The notes beneath the pieces were generated by a model. That model saw only the letters and a program-made list of their open reading frames with translations. It was not told the DNA's origin and ran no database searches. From NCBI RefSeq assembly GCF_036250065.1, contig NZ_CP109199.1, positions 8,062,083-8,126,082 on the forward strand: a stretch of 64,000 bases of DNA, in the 5' to 3' direction. A program made the translations under genes and the position numbers. Origin of the DNA: Micromonospora sp. NBC_01699. GTDB lineage: Bacteria; Actinomycetota; Actinomycetes; Mycobacteriales; Micromonosporaceae. This document shows positions 55,690-64,000 of this stretch, piece after piece (positions within the stretch are counted from its first letter, which is position 1; every line of letters begins with the position of its first letter).

Positions 55690-56316
55690 TCACCCACCGA
55701 GCGCGGCCGTGACTTCGTCGTCGGACACCTCACGGAAGTCTTCGTAGAAGCGGCTGACCGCGCCGAACTGCTCCGGTCGGTGCGGGCAGACGACCTGGTC
55801 GGCCTCGGTGGCGAGGGCCGCGTACGCCTCCGGCGAGCCCACCGGCACGGCCACCACCACCCGCTGCGCGCCCAGCCGACGGGCCACCGCCACCGAGGCC
55901 CGTGCGGTGGCGCCGGTGGCGAGCCCGTCGTCCACGATCACGGCGGTACGGCCATCGAGCGACAGCGGTGGTCGACCGGCCCGATAGAGCTGCTCCCGGC
56001 GTTCCAGCTCGGCCGCCTCCCGGCGGACGACCTCCGCTATCCGCTCGGGGTCGAGCCGGTCCGCCAACTCCGGATTGAGCACCCGGACACCGCCCGGACC
56101 GAGCGCGCCGAACGCCACCTCGGGGGCCTGGGGCAGGCCGAGCTTGCGTACGACGAGCACGTCCAGTGGCGCGCCGAGCCGTTCGGCCACCACGGCGGCG
56201 ACCGGGACACCGCCCCGGACCAGGCCGAGCACGCTGGTGTCCGGCCGCCCGGCGAGGTCGGCCAACTGATCCGCGAGTGCCCGGCCCGCGTCGACCCGGT
56301 CCCGGTAGAAGGTCAT
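55690..56316 (-). CDS. phosphoribosyltransferase-like protein
   Basis: 208 aa. The PRPP loop VIVDDGLATGATARASVAVA (around residue 125) is clear, and the N-terminus MTFYRDRVDAGRALADQLA with LGLVRGGVPVAAVVAERLG fits the type I phosphoribosyltransferase fold. VVRKLGLPQAPEVAFGALG is characteristic of the short proteins often seen fused to dienelactone-hydrolase-like domains. Substrate unknown. Confidence 0.88.
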   Translation of the reverse strand: MTFYRDRVDAGRALADQLADLAGRPDTSVLGLVRGGVPVAAVVAERLGAPLDVLVVRKLGLPQAPEVAFGALGPGGVRVLNPELADRLDPERIAEVVRREAAELERREQLYRAGRPPLSLDGRTAVIVDDGLATGATARASVAVARRLGAQRVVVAVPVGSPEAYAALATEADQVVCPHRPEQFGAVSRFYEDFREVSDDEVTAALGG

Positions 56317-56366
56317 GCCTCAGGTGTACGCCTCGTCGGCGTAGCCCGCCGGCTTCTCCGCCAGAC

Positions 56367-56738
56367 TCAGAGCGTCTGGCCGAGCCACCAGCCGAGTGCG
56401 GCCGCGCCGAGTCCGGCGATCAGCGTCGCGGCGACGTAGAGCAGCGCCCGCAGCCGCCCGTACGTCGTCTCGCCGGCCAGCCGCACGGTCTCGTAGCTGA
56501 AGGTGGAGTACGTGGTCAGCGCGCCACAGAAGCCGGTTCCGACGAGTACGCCGACCCAGCCGGGCAGGGCGCTGCCGAGCCCGGCGAGCAGCCCGAGCAC
56601 CAGCGAGCCGGCCACGTTCACGGTCAGGGTGCCCCAGGGCAGGGTCCGGTCGAGCCGGCGGGTGGCGATCCGGTCGACCAGGAACCGGCAGGCCGCCCCG
56701 ATTGCCCCGCCGGCCAGCACGAGCAGCAGGTTCGTCAC
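56367..56738 (-). CDS. crcB: fluoride channel CrcB, copy 1
   Basis: Fluc-type fluoride exporter, 123 aa, four membrane helices. GTG 56738 overlaps the stop of the second copy (GTGA). Motifs include GGAIGAACRFLVDRI, PWGTLTVNVAGSLVLGLL, and GFCGALTTYSTFSYETVRL with the pore TTYSTF. Fluc channels are antiparallel dimers, and two genes in tandem can give a heterodimer. Confidence 0.95.
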   Translation of the reverse strand: MTNLLLVLAGGAIGAACRFLVDRIATRRLDRTLPWGTLTVNVAGSLVLGLLAGLGSALPGWVGVLVGTGFCGALTTYSTFSYETVRLAGETTYGRLRALLYVAATLIAGLGAAALGWWLGQTL

Positions 56739-57181
56739 GTCGGCCGGTCGGAGTCGAAGGCGCCGGGAACGATCCGCTCGACCAGCCGGCCGCCGAGCCA
56801 GGCGGCCGTCAGCGCGCCGGCCAGGGTGCCGAGCACGTACCCGCAGGCGAGCAGGGGGCGGTCGGTGGCGAGCAGTCCACGGGTCTCGACCGCGTACGTG
56901 GAGAAGGTGGTGTAGCCGCCGAGCAGACCGGTGCCGAGGAACGGGCGGATCAGCCGGTGCGGGGCGATCCGGCCGTTGACGAATCCCATCAGCAGGCCGA
57001 GCAGGAGACAGCCGGTCAGGTTGACGGCCAGGGTGGTCCACGGGAAATGGCCGGACGGGGTCGGCCAGAGCACGGCGACGCCGTACCGGGCCGCCGCGCC
57101 GAGGGCGCCGCCGACCGCCACCGTGGCGAGCACGTCCAGCGGCATTCGGTCACCGTCGACCGCTCCGGTCGGGTTCCTCAT
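56735..57181 (-). CDS. crcB: fluoride channel CrcB, copy 2
   Basis: 148 aa from ATG 57181, or 136 from ATG 57145 (MPLDVLATVAVGGALGAAAR). Family motifs are PWTTLAVNLTGCLLLGLLMG and GLLGGYTTFSTYAVETRGL with the TTFSTY pore. It overlaps the GT87-like gene (ATGA) and copy 1 (GTGA), so all are translationally coupled. Confidence 0.95.
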   Translation of the reverse strand: MRNPTGAVDGDRMPLDVLATVAVGGALGAAARYGVAVLWPTPSGHFPWTTLAVNLTGCLLLGLLMGFVNGRIAPHRLIRPFLGTGLLGGYTTFSTYAVETRGLLATDRPLLACGYVLGTLAGALTAAWLGGRLVERIVPGAFDSDRPT

Positions 57182-58545
57182 CGGGCGGTGGCGGCCGCCG
57201 GTGGGGTCCGGTCGGTGGCGGGGTCGGCTGCGGGTCGGCCGAGCCACAGGGCGGGCGCCCAGGTCAGGAACACGATCGGGTAGAGCAGGTAGCCGAAGCG
57301 GGTCGAGGGCATCAGCACGATCGCGGCGAGCAGTCCGTACCCGCAGATCAGGGTGGCCGATCCGGCGGTTTGCGGGGGGCGGCGGACGAGTCGTACGGCG
57401 ATCAGCAGCCCGGCCCCGACGAGCAGCGCGGCGGCGATCACCCGGCCGGCGGGCAACGCCGCCGCGATCAGGTAACCGGGGAACGGCGACTGGGCCGGGC
57501 TGGTCACCACACCGTGGCCGAGCGGGAATCGCAGCACGTTCTCCACCAGCGCCGACGAGTCGACGAGCTGGACCGGGATCAGCGCGGCGACGGGCAGGCC
57601 GATCGCGCCGGCGGCCAGTCGGGCGGCGGTCCGCCAACCCCGGGTCGCGGCGTAGCCGATCAGCACCAGGGCGACCGGCCAGGCGAAGAGCTTCAGCGCT
57701 CCGGCGAGCCCGATCGCCACCCCGGCGGCACCGAACCGGTGCTTCGCGCCGAGGGCCAGGGCGAGCAGGCAGAGGGCCAGGACCGGCAGGTCGTCTCCGC
57801 CGGTGGCCAGGGTCAGCGCGCAGACCGGCAGCACGGTGGCGAACTGCACCGCCCGTACCAGGGCATGGTCGCGGGCGTCGGCCCGGTCGGACCGGTCCGG
57901 TCGCGCGGCGGTCCGGGCCAGGGCTTTTCCGGTACGCCGCAGCGTCGTCACCGCGACGCCCAGCGCGACGGCGGTGACCAGGGCGAACCAGATCCGGGCG
58001 TCGGTCCACCAGGCGTCTGCGGCGATCGCCCTCGGCAGCCCGAACAGGGCCATGCCCGGCTGGTACGGGGTGTAGCCGGACAGTTGCTCGCCGGCCGGCA
58101 ACGCCCTGATCGCGTCCGGTCCGAGGTATGGCGTTCCGTGGTCGAGCAGGCGGATGCCGGCGTGCTCGATCACGGCCACCTCCTCCTGTGCCCGGTCGGC
58201 GTGTCCACCGGCCCGTTCGACGGACTGCCACACCATCGGTAACAGTGCGGTGGTCGCCCAGGTCACTGCGGTGAGCGTGGCGCGGGCGGCGGTGCCGGTC
58301 AGCCGGGTCACGCCCCGGCGGCGGGCGAGGAACTGGCCGGTGGCGGCGAGCACGGCCAGCAGGTAGCCGGCGGTGGCCACGGTTCCCCAGGCGCGGTGCG
58401 GCAGCAGGGTGGAGGTGGCCGCGGTGACGGCGGCGAAGACGGTCGAGGCGCCGTAGAACCACAGGTCTCCGGCGAGCCCACCGGCGGCACCGTCCATCCG
58501 GCTCCACAGCCGGTGGGCGCGGCCGCGCGGGTCCGGGGAGATCAC
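57178..58545 (-). CDS. GT87-like membrane protein
   Basis: 455 aa, about 10 to 12 membrane helices. Outer-loop features IRLLDHGTPYLGPDAIRALP and LSGYTPYQPGMALFGLPRA resemble GT-C mannosyltransferases. Starts GTG 58545, overlapping the GGDEF-EAL stop by 4 bases, and ends overlapping crcB. Co-translation with a c-di-GMP enzyme is suggestive but does not show function. Confidence 0.8.
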   Translation of the reverse strand: MISPDPRGRAHRLWSRMDGAAGGLAGDLWFYGASTVFAAVTAATSTLLPHRAWGTVATAGYLLAVLAATGQFLARRRGVTRLTGTAARATLTAVTWATTALLPMVWQSVERAGGHADRAQEEVAVIEHAGIRLLDHGTPYLGPDAIRALPAGEQLSGYTPYQPGMALFGLPRAIAADAWWTDARIWFALVTAVALGVAVTTLRRTGKALARTAARPDRSDRADARDHALVRAVQFATVLPVCALTLATGGDDLPVLALCLLALALGAKHRFGAAGVAIGLAGALKLFAWPVALVLIGYAATRGWRTAARLAAGAIGLPVAALIPVQLVDSSALVENVLRFPLGHGVVTSPAQSPFPGYLIAAALPAGRVIAAALLVGAGLLIAVRLVRRPPQTAGSATLICGYGLLAAIVLMPSTRFGYLLYPIVFLTWAPALWLGRPAADPATDRTPPAAATAR

Positions 58546-61067
58546 GCCGGCAAGTGTGGCAGACGGTCGGTCTGTCGGATGCCGGTGCGCCGTCCGGGGG
58601 ACAGCCGGATCACCGCGCCCTCGTCGTGCAGCGGCGGGGCGAGGGCGCCCGGCCGGCCGTCGGCGCCCCGGCGCAGCGCGGCGAGCATCCGGGTGGCCGG
58701 CATCGGGCGGGCGAACAGGTGGCCCTGTCCGGCGGTGCAGCCCAGTTCCCAGAGCGCCAGCCGCTGCGGTTCGCTCTCCACACCCTCGGCGATGACCTGG
58801 AGGTCGAGGCTGCGGCCCAGGTCGACGGTTGATCGGATCACCGCCACCGCCTCGGCCGAGGTCTCCATCGCCATCACGAAGGTCCGGTCGATCTTCAGTT
58901 CGTGCACCGGGATCCGGGACAGCACCGACAGCGAGGAGTAGCCGGTGCCGAAGTCGTCGAGGGCGAGCCGGACGCCGGCGTCGCGTAGTTGCCCGAGCAC
59001 CCGGTCGACGATCTCAAGCTGGCTGAGGGTGAGGTTCTCGGTGAGTTCCAGGACCAGGCGTTCGGGTGGCAGGTCGTGGGCGTGCAGCCGGGCCAGTACG
59101 ACCTCGGGGAAGCTGGCGTCGAGCAGGCTGCGTGGGGACACGTTCACCGCCACCGGCAGGTCGAACCCGGCCGCGTGCCAGTCGCGGGCGGCGACGATGG
59201 ACTGGTCGAGTACGGCGGCGGCGAACGCCGGCAGCAGGCCGGAGCGTTCGACAGCGTCCAGGAACCGCAGCGGGTCGATCGTGCCGTGGGTCGGGTGCTG
59301 CCAGCGGGCCAGTGCCTCCGCGGCCACCACCACGCCGGTGCCGAGGTCGACGATCGGCTGGAACTCGACGGTGAACTCCCGCTCGGCGACCGCGCGGGAC
59401 AGCTCCCCGCTGAGGGTGAGCCGTCCGAGGTCGGCGGTGTCCCGGCTCGGTACGTAGTTCGCGAGCCGCTGGCCGCTCCGTTTTGCCTGGTACATCGCGA
59501 CGTCGGCGCGGCGCAGTAGTTCGGACATGCCGCCGGTGTTGGGCGCGACGGCGATCCCGCCGCTGGCCTCGACGCTGATCCGCATGCCGTCGAGCTCGAT
59601 CGGTTCGTGGAGTACGGCCAGCAGCTTCTCGGCCCGGTGGGTGGCGACCGCCGGGGCGGGGAGGCCGGCGATCAGTACGGCGAACTCGTCGCCGCCGAGC
59701 CGGGCGACCAGGTCCTCGGGGCCGGCGGCGGCGCTGAGCCGCTCGGCGACCTCGATCAGCACCCGGTCGCCGGACGGGTGGCCGAGGGTGTCGTTGACCT
59801 CCTTGAAGTGGTTCAGGTCGATCAGCAGTACGGCGGCGACCCCGTCGGCGTGCCGCAGGTTCAGTTGCTCGGTGCCGCGCTCCAGCAGGTGGCGCCGGTT
59901 GGCCAGGCCGGTGAGTACGTCGTGCGAAGCCGCGTGCGCGTGTTCGTCGGCGACCCGGGTCAGTTCGGCGTACGCCGAGGCGTTGCGGATGGCGGTGCAG
60001 AGCGCGGAGGCGAACGTACGCAGCGTGTACCGCTCGCGTTCGGAGAACTGGACCGGGCCGGGGAACCAGAGCCGGAGCAGCCCGATCTCGATGCCGTCGT
60101 GGCCCTGGAGCGGGGTGGTGATGGTGGTGCCGCTGCCGGGTAGCGGCTCGCCGCCGGTGCCGTCGGAGGTGATCGTGGCGCTGTCGCCCCGGATGGTTCG
60201 CCCGCCGTCGTGGCGTACGACCTCGACCTCGTCGGCGGCGAAGAGTTCGGCGGCGCTGTGCACGGCGGTCCGGAGCACCTGTCCGAGGTCGACGTCGTTG
60301 AGCGCGTCGGTGGCTCGGGCGAGCTGCTGCCAGGCGTGTCGTTCGGCCCGGCTGCGCAGTCGGGACGAGTACGCCAGGTGCAGGCTCAGCACCAGGGGCG
60401 GGACGATGAGCAGCAGGTTTATGTCGACCTGGAGGATCAGCAGGATGGCCAGGATCACCAGGAAGTGGGCGATGCCGCTGGCCAGCCGCAGGTCCAGGTG
60501 ACCGGAGAAGAGGCTGCGTACGCTGACCCGGCTGGCGAGTGCGACGACCGGCAGGACGAGTAGTTCGTCGAGCACCACGACCGCGAGGTACGCGGCGGCG
60601 AGCGGCAGGATCAGTTCGGTGAGTGGCCGGTCGGTGGGACCGGATGCCCCGAATTGCATGAGGACCAGCCCGGCCGCGGACGCGAGCAGCATGTCCTTGG
60701 CGACGCCGAAGGTGAGTTTCAGCGGCGCGAGTCGGACGATCACCCGGGCGATGGCGACACCGAGCCCGGTGCAGAGGATGACCCAGGGGGTCGGCGCGGT
60801 CGCGAGTCCGGTGAGGAAGGCGACCTCGGTCCAGGAGATGCCGTGCGCGGTGGAGCGGATGCGGATCTGGACGCTGACCGTCGCGCCGACGACGACCAGG
60901 AAGGTCAGTTTGGCGGCGGTGGACAGTTCCGCGAATGACGGGAGTCCGTGGGTCGAGATATCGCCAATGCTGATCACTGCGGCTATGCCCGCACAAACGA
61001 CGACGAGACCGACAAGCAGCACCAGCCGCCGATCGGTCCCAGTGTCGTCCTGATCAGTCCGAGTCAT
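58542..61067 (-). CDS. membrane GGDEF-EAL cyclic di-GMP protein
   Basis: 841 aa. The first ~230 residues contain about seven hydrophobic helices (LVLLVGLVVVCAGIAAVISI onwards). A GAF-like domain covers about 240-360. The GGDEF domain has LLIDLNHFKEVNDTLGH and RLGGDEFAVLIAG, so the active site is intact. The EAL domain has VVAAEALARWQHPTHG, LELTENLTLS and LALDDFGTGYSSLS, also with key residues kept. It may therefore both make and break c-di-GMP. ATG 61067 is the usual start. Heads a minus-strand operon with the GT87-like and crcB genes. Confidence 0.92.
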   Translation of the reverse strand: MTRTDQDDTGTDRRLVLLVGLVVVCAGIAAVISIGDISTHGLPSFAELSTAAKLTFLVVVGATVSVQIRIRSTAHGISWTEVAFLTGLATAPTPWVILCTGLGVAIARVIVRLAPLKLTFGVAKDMLLASAAGLVLMQFGASGPTDRPLTELILPLAAAYLAVVVLDELLVLPVVALASRVSVRSLFSGHLDLRLASGIAHFLVILAILLILQVDINLLLIVPPLVLSLHLAYSSRLRSRAERHAWQQLARATDALNDVDLGQVLRTAVHSAAELFAADEVEVVRHDGGRTIRGDSATITSDGTGGEPLPGSGTTITTPLQGHDGIEIGLLRLWFPGPVQFSERERYTLRTFASALCTAIRNASAYAELTRVADEHAHAASHDVLTGLANRRHLLERGTEQLNLRHADGVAAVLLIDLNHFKEVNDTLGHPSGDRVLIEVAERLSAAAGPEDLVARLGGDEFAVLIAGLPAPAVATHRAEKLLAVLHEPIELDGMRISVEASGGIAVAPNTGGMSELLRRADVAMYQAKRSGQRLANYVPSRDTADLGRLTLSGELSRAVAEREFTVEFQPIVDLGTGVVVAAEALARWQHPTHGTIDPLRFLDAVERSGLLPAFAAAVLDQSIVAARDWHAAGFDLPVAVNVSPRSLLDASFPEVVLARLHAHDLPPERLVLELTENLTLSQLEIVDRVLGQLRDAGVRLALDDFGTGYSSLSVLSRIPVHELKIDRTFVMAMETSAEAVAVIRSTVDLGRSLDLQVIAEGVESEPQRLALWELGCTAGQGHLFARPMPATRMLAALRRGADGRPGALAPPLHDEGAVIRLSPGRRTGIRQTDRLPHLPA

Positions 61068-61682
61068 ACCAGTCCTTTGTCGCCACTCGGTATTTCTCTC
61101 GTGACGGTATGTCTCGCCAGCCTACGACTCGTAGTGGTTGTCGGATACCTCTTGCTCAGGTCCAGTCGAGGGTGCGCATGGGGCCCGTCCTTCCGTGTAT
61201 CCGTGAAGGCGGGAGGGGGTCCCGCGCTTCGCTCGTCCGTGTTCGACGGGAGAAGCGTATGGGCTGGCGTGACAAATATATACCGTTAGGTGTCGATATG
61301 CGCAGTATTCGCTAATCCTCACCTAGTTTGCTACTTTGCGTCCCGATATGGAGACTGAATGCTTATGCGTCCGTCTGAACGGCGTCATATTTCCCATTTG
61401 TGGATTGGGGTCGGAGAATCGTGAGTCCACGCCCCCCGTTGACAGCCGGCGCCGCTCGGGCCCAAGGCCCTATTCGCCTGCCACGTCGCTGTGGCCAGGT
61501 CGATCGGGTCGGTCCGATCGGCATCGAGCCGCCCCCGGCCAGCCGCCGTACCGCCCCCAGACATCCCCGCTCGGGTGTCATCGGCGGATGTTCTCTCGAT
61601 TCGCCGGACTAGTCAATTCCCGAAATGCACCTCCGGGTCGGGTTCTCGCGAACCGACGGCGACGGTCGATAGGCTCGCGGAC
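61068..61682. other. divergent intergenic region with AT-rich patch
   Basis: 615 bases between the GGDEF-EAL gene and moaC. Bases 61262-61345 are clearly AT-rich (ACAAATATATACCG, CTAATCCTCACC, TTTGCTACTTTGCG), unlike the rest of the window. No gene or known riboswitch is recognised. Confidence 0.5.
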
Positions 61683-62174
61683 GTGACCACCTCGGACCGT
61701 CTTACCCACGTCGACCGGGCCGGCGCGGCCCGCATGGTCGACGTGTCCGGCAAACCGGTGACCGGCCGCCGGGCCGTCGCCGCCGGTCGGCTCCAGACCA
61801 CCGACGAGGTGGTCCGGCTGCTACGCGAGGACGGCCTGCCCAAGGGCGACGCCCTGGCGGTCGGCCGGCTGGCCGGCATCATGGGCGCCAAACGGACCCC
61901 GGACCTGATCCCGCTCTGCCACCCGATCGCGCTGCACGGGGTCACCGTCGAGCTGAACCCGGACGGCTCGACCGTGGAGATCACCGCGACCGTACGGACC
62001 GCCGACCGGACCGGGGTGGAGATGGAGGCGCTGACCGCGGTCGCCACCGCCGGCCTCGCCCTGATCGACATGGTCAAGGCCGTCGACCCCGCCGCCTCCC
62101 TCGAACACGTACGGGTGCTGCGCAAAGAGGGCGGCAAGACCGGAGACTGGGACCGGCCGGCGGACCGCCCGTGA
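61683..62174 (+). CDS. moaC: cyclic pyranopterin monophosphate synthase MoaC
   Basis: Acts in molybdenum cofactor synthesis, forming cyclic pyranopterin from the MoaA product. 163 aa, GTG 61683. Motifs are RMVDVSGKPVTGRRAVAAGR, MGAKRTPDLIPLCHPIALHG (catalytic region) and TGVEMEALTAVATAGLALID. Its stop overlaps the start of the mog/moaB gene by 4 bases. Confidence 0.96.
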   Translation: MTTSDRLTHVDRAGAARMVDVSGKPVTGRRAVAAGRLQTTDEVVRLLREDGLPKGDALAVGRLAGIMGAKRTPDLIPLCHPIALHGVTVELNPDGSTVEITATVRTADRTGVEMEALTAVATAGLALIDMVKAVDPAASLEHVRVLRKEGGKTGDWDRPADRP

Positions 62175-62653
62175 TCCGGGCCAGGGTCGTCGTCGCGTCC
62201 AACCGGGCCGCCGCCGGGGTGTACGCCGACACCAGCGGCCCCCGCCTCGTCGCCGGCCTGCGAGAACTCGGCTGTCAGGTCGACGATCCGGTGGTCGTGC
62301 CCGACGGTGAGCCGGTCGGCGCGGCGCTGCGCCAGGCGCTCGCCGACGGGATCGACGTCGTGCTCACCAGCGGCGGCACCGGGGTCACCCCGACCGACCG
62401 GACGCCCGAGGTGACCCGGCCGGTGCTCGACTACGAGATCCCCGGCATCGCCGAGGCGATCCGCGCGCACAGCCGGGCGGCCGTACCGACCGCCGTCCTT
62501 TCCCGGGGACTCGCCGGGGTGGCCGGCCGGATGCTCGTGGTCAACCTGCCCGGATCCACCGGCGGCGCCAAGGACGGGCTCGCCGTACTCGGTCCGATCC
62601 TCGCCCACACCGTGGACCAGCTACGCGGCGGCGATCACCCACAGCCGGCCTGA
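62171..62653 (+). CDS. molybdopterin adenylyltransferase (Mog/MoaB-like)
   Basis: 160 aa, GTG 62171. The MoCF-binding motif VVLTSGGTGVTPTDRTPEVT is clear, and PGIAEAIRAHSRA with LVVNLPGSTGGAKDGLAVL completes the family pattern. It adenylates molybdopterin before metal insertion, or is a MoaB paralogue. Coupled to moaC. Confidence 0.92.
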   Translation: MIRARVVVASNRAAAGVYADTSGPRLVAGLRELGCQVDDPVVVPDGEPVGAALRQALADGIDVVLTSGGTGVTPTDRTPEVTRPVLDYEIPGIAEAIRAHSRAAVPTAVLSRGLAGVAGRMLVVNLPGSTGGAKDGLAVLGPILAHTVDQLRGGDHPQPA

Positions 62654-62751
62654 GCCCGGACCGGCCCGCAGCCCCGACCGGGACCAACCGGCGGTGCACG
62701 ACGATAGGCTCGATCGGTGGATGGAAGTTTCAGCCGGTCGAGGCCGGCCCG

Positions 62752-64000
62752 ATGAGCGTCGAACCCGCCGTCGCCACGGACCGGGGCGCCGGAGCGCCGC
62801 CGGTCGACTGGGCGCAGGCGCGGGCCCTCGTCTACGCGACCGGCCGGGCGGACACCCCGGCACCGGTCGACGTCCCGCTGGCCGACGCCGACGGGCTCAC
62901 CCTGGCCGAACCCCTGCGCACCCTGACCGACCTGCCCGCGTTCCCGACCTCCAGCGTGGATGGGTGGGCGGTCCGGGGCGACGGACCGTGGCGGGTGGTC
63001 GGGCGGGTACTGGCCGGCGGTACGCCACCGCCGCTGACCGACGACGGCACCGGCGTGGAGATCGCCACCGGGGCCATGCTGCCGGCCGGCGCGGACGAGG
63101 TGCTGCGGATTGAGGAGTCGACCCGTACCGCCGACGGGCGGGTGGCGGGCACGCCGCGAAGCACGCCGGAGTGGCGGGTTCCGGGCGAGGAGGCGTACGC
63201 CGGAGAGGAACTGCTGCCGGCCGGCACCCCGGTCGGGCCGGGCGTGATCGGGCTGGCCGCCTCCTGCGGCTACGACCGGCTCCGGGTGTTTCCCGCGCCC
63301 CGGGCCGCCCTGCTGGTCTTCGGCGACGAACTGCTCACCGCCGGCCCGCCCCAGGCCGGCCGGGTACGCGACGCACTCGGCCCGGCCGTACCGGCCTGGC
63401 TGCGGCGGTACGGCGCCACGGTCACCCCGGACGACGTGATCGGGCCGGTCGAGGACACCCTGCCGGCGCACGTGACCGCGCTGCGCCGGGCGCTGGCCCG
63501 CGCCGACCTGGTCTGCACCACCGGCGGGACCATGCACGGGCCGGTCGACCACCTGCACCCGGCGCTGGCCCAACTCGACGCCGACTACGTGGTCAACACC
63601 GTGGCGGTCCGCCCCGGCTTCCCGATGCTGCTGGCCCGGATCACCGGCCCGGACGGGCGCAACCGGTACGTCGCCGGGCTGCCCGGCAACCCGCAGTCCG
63701 CCATCGTCGCCCTGGTCTCGCTGGTCGCGCCGCTGCTGGCGGCCCTACAGGGCCGACCGGCACCGCTGCTGCCGTACGTCACGCTGGCCGAACCGGTCGC
63801 CGGTCGGGGCGACTACACCCACCTGGCCCTGGTCCGGGTCGACCCGGTGCTCGGCACCGCCGCCCCGGTCCGGCACGTCGGATCGGCGATGCTGCGCGGG
63901 CTGGCCCGGGCCGACGGCTTCGCGGTCATCGAACCGGGCAGCACCGGCGAGGCGGGGGCGCGGGTTCCGGTTGTACCGTTGCCGTTGCTGCCCGGAGTGA
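62752..64000 (+). CDS. moeA: molybdopterin molybdotransferase MoeA-like, cut by window edge
   Basis: Inserts molybdate into adenylated molybdopterin. 416 codons from ATG 62752 are visible and the frame runs off the window, so the 3' end is missing. Features: PAFPTSSVDGWAVRG, IATGAMLPAGADEVLRIEES, ALLVFGDELLTAG and LPGNPQSAIVALVSLVAPLL. The usual GGVSVGDYD motif reads TTGGTMHGPVDHL, which is divergent but keeps the Gly-Gly and Asp pattern. Third gene of the cofactor cluster. Confidence 0.92.
   Translation, partial: MSVEPAVATDRGAGAPPVDWAQARALVYATGRADTPAPVDVPLADADGLTLAEPLRTLTDLPAFPTSSVDGWAVRGDGPWRVVGRVLAGGTPPPLTDDGTGVEIATGAMLPAGADEVLRIEESTRTADGRVAGTPRSTPEWRVPGEEAYAGEELLPAGTPVGPGVIGLAASCGYDRLRVFPAPRAALLVFGDELLTAGPPQAGRVRDALGPAVPAWLRRYGATVTPDDVIGPVEDTLPAHVTALRRALARADLVCTTGGTMHGPVDHLHPALAQLDADYVVNTVAVRPGFPMLLARITGPDGRNRYVAGLPGNPQSAIVALVSLVAPLLAALQGRPAPLLPYVTLAEPVAGRGDYTHLALVRVDPVLGTAAPVRHVGSAMLRGLARADGFAVIEPGSTGEAGARVPVVPLPLLPGV

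Noticed and set aside
61336-61686. Small ORF before moaC
   Set aside because: Arg/Pro-rich, no ribosome binding site, ends over the moaC start.
1-64000. tRNA, rRNA, insertion sequences and prophage
   Set aside because: Looked for cloverleaf-like segments, transposase motifs and integrase motifs by eye in the gaps and found none; a covariance-model scan would be decisive.

Overview
The window is a contiguous piece of high-GC actinobacterial chromosome centred on the replication origin. Gene content and order (dnaA-dnaN-gnd-recF-dciA-gyrB on one side; rpmH-rnpA-yidD-yidC-jag-rsmG-parA-parB, then cwlM-trxA-trxB-sigM-murJ-pcnA on the other) match the origin region of Actinomycetota. The gnd gene between dnaN and recF, the low-complexity DnaA domain II and the strong GC bias point to Micromonosporaceae (Micromonospora or a relative). 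That family call is inference from gene order and protein character, not from a database search.

Layout. 1-7827: gyrB (3' end outside the window), an unknown ORF, an MFS exporter, then dciA, recF, gnd and dnaN on the minus strand. 7828-8862: oriC, with many DnaA boxes and an AT-rich patch. 8863-10755: dnaA. 11192-15064: rpmH promoter and the rpmH-rnpA-yidD-yidC-jag-rsmG block. 15715-18195: parA-parB. Four perfect parS sites lie between 15787 and 19570, two of them inside parA. 18196-19824 is a long gene-free stretch. 19825-25288: HIT-like protein, Ddl-like ligase, aminotransferase, GNAT protein and a CwlM-type amidase. 25576-32627: thioredoxin pair with a SigR-type promoter, SigM and its presumed anti-sigma factor, a MurJ-associated pseudokinase and MurJ. 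32781-38395: CCA transferase, FMN reductase, lipoprotein, Ogt, inositol-phosphate synthase and its PadR neighbour.

38555-55020 follows the second conserved actinobacterial origin-proximal block (DUF5318, bifunctional PBP, GT87, rpsF-ssb-rpsR-rplI, dnaB), with a large membrane protein, endonuclease IV and a repeat-rich membrane protein interspersed. dnaB carries a 441-residue intein that has the W-C-T signature of class 3 inteins and two LAGLIDADG motifs. 55239-64000: zinc-ribbon protein, phosphoribosyltransferase, two CrcB fluoride channels, a GT87-like protein, a GGDEF-EAL protein and the start of a molybdenum-cofactor cluster (moaC, mog/moaB, moeA cut by the window edge).

How it works together: the window holds initiation (DnaA, oriC), helicase and its predicted loader (DnaB, DciA), clamp (DnaN), SSB, gyrase and RecF, plus ParABS segregation. 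Around these sit cell-wall growth genes (MurJ, pseudokinase, CwlM, PBP, Ddl-like) and a redox/stress branch (SigM, TrxAB). The most unusual items are the class 3 intein, patches of A/T-ending codons at other conserved DnaB motifs that could be scars of lost inteins, centromere sites inside the parA coding region, DnaA boxes beside a parS site, and several strong palindromic operators. No tRNA, rRNA, CRISPR array, insertion sequence or prophage was recognised.
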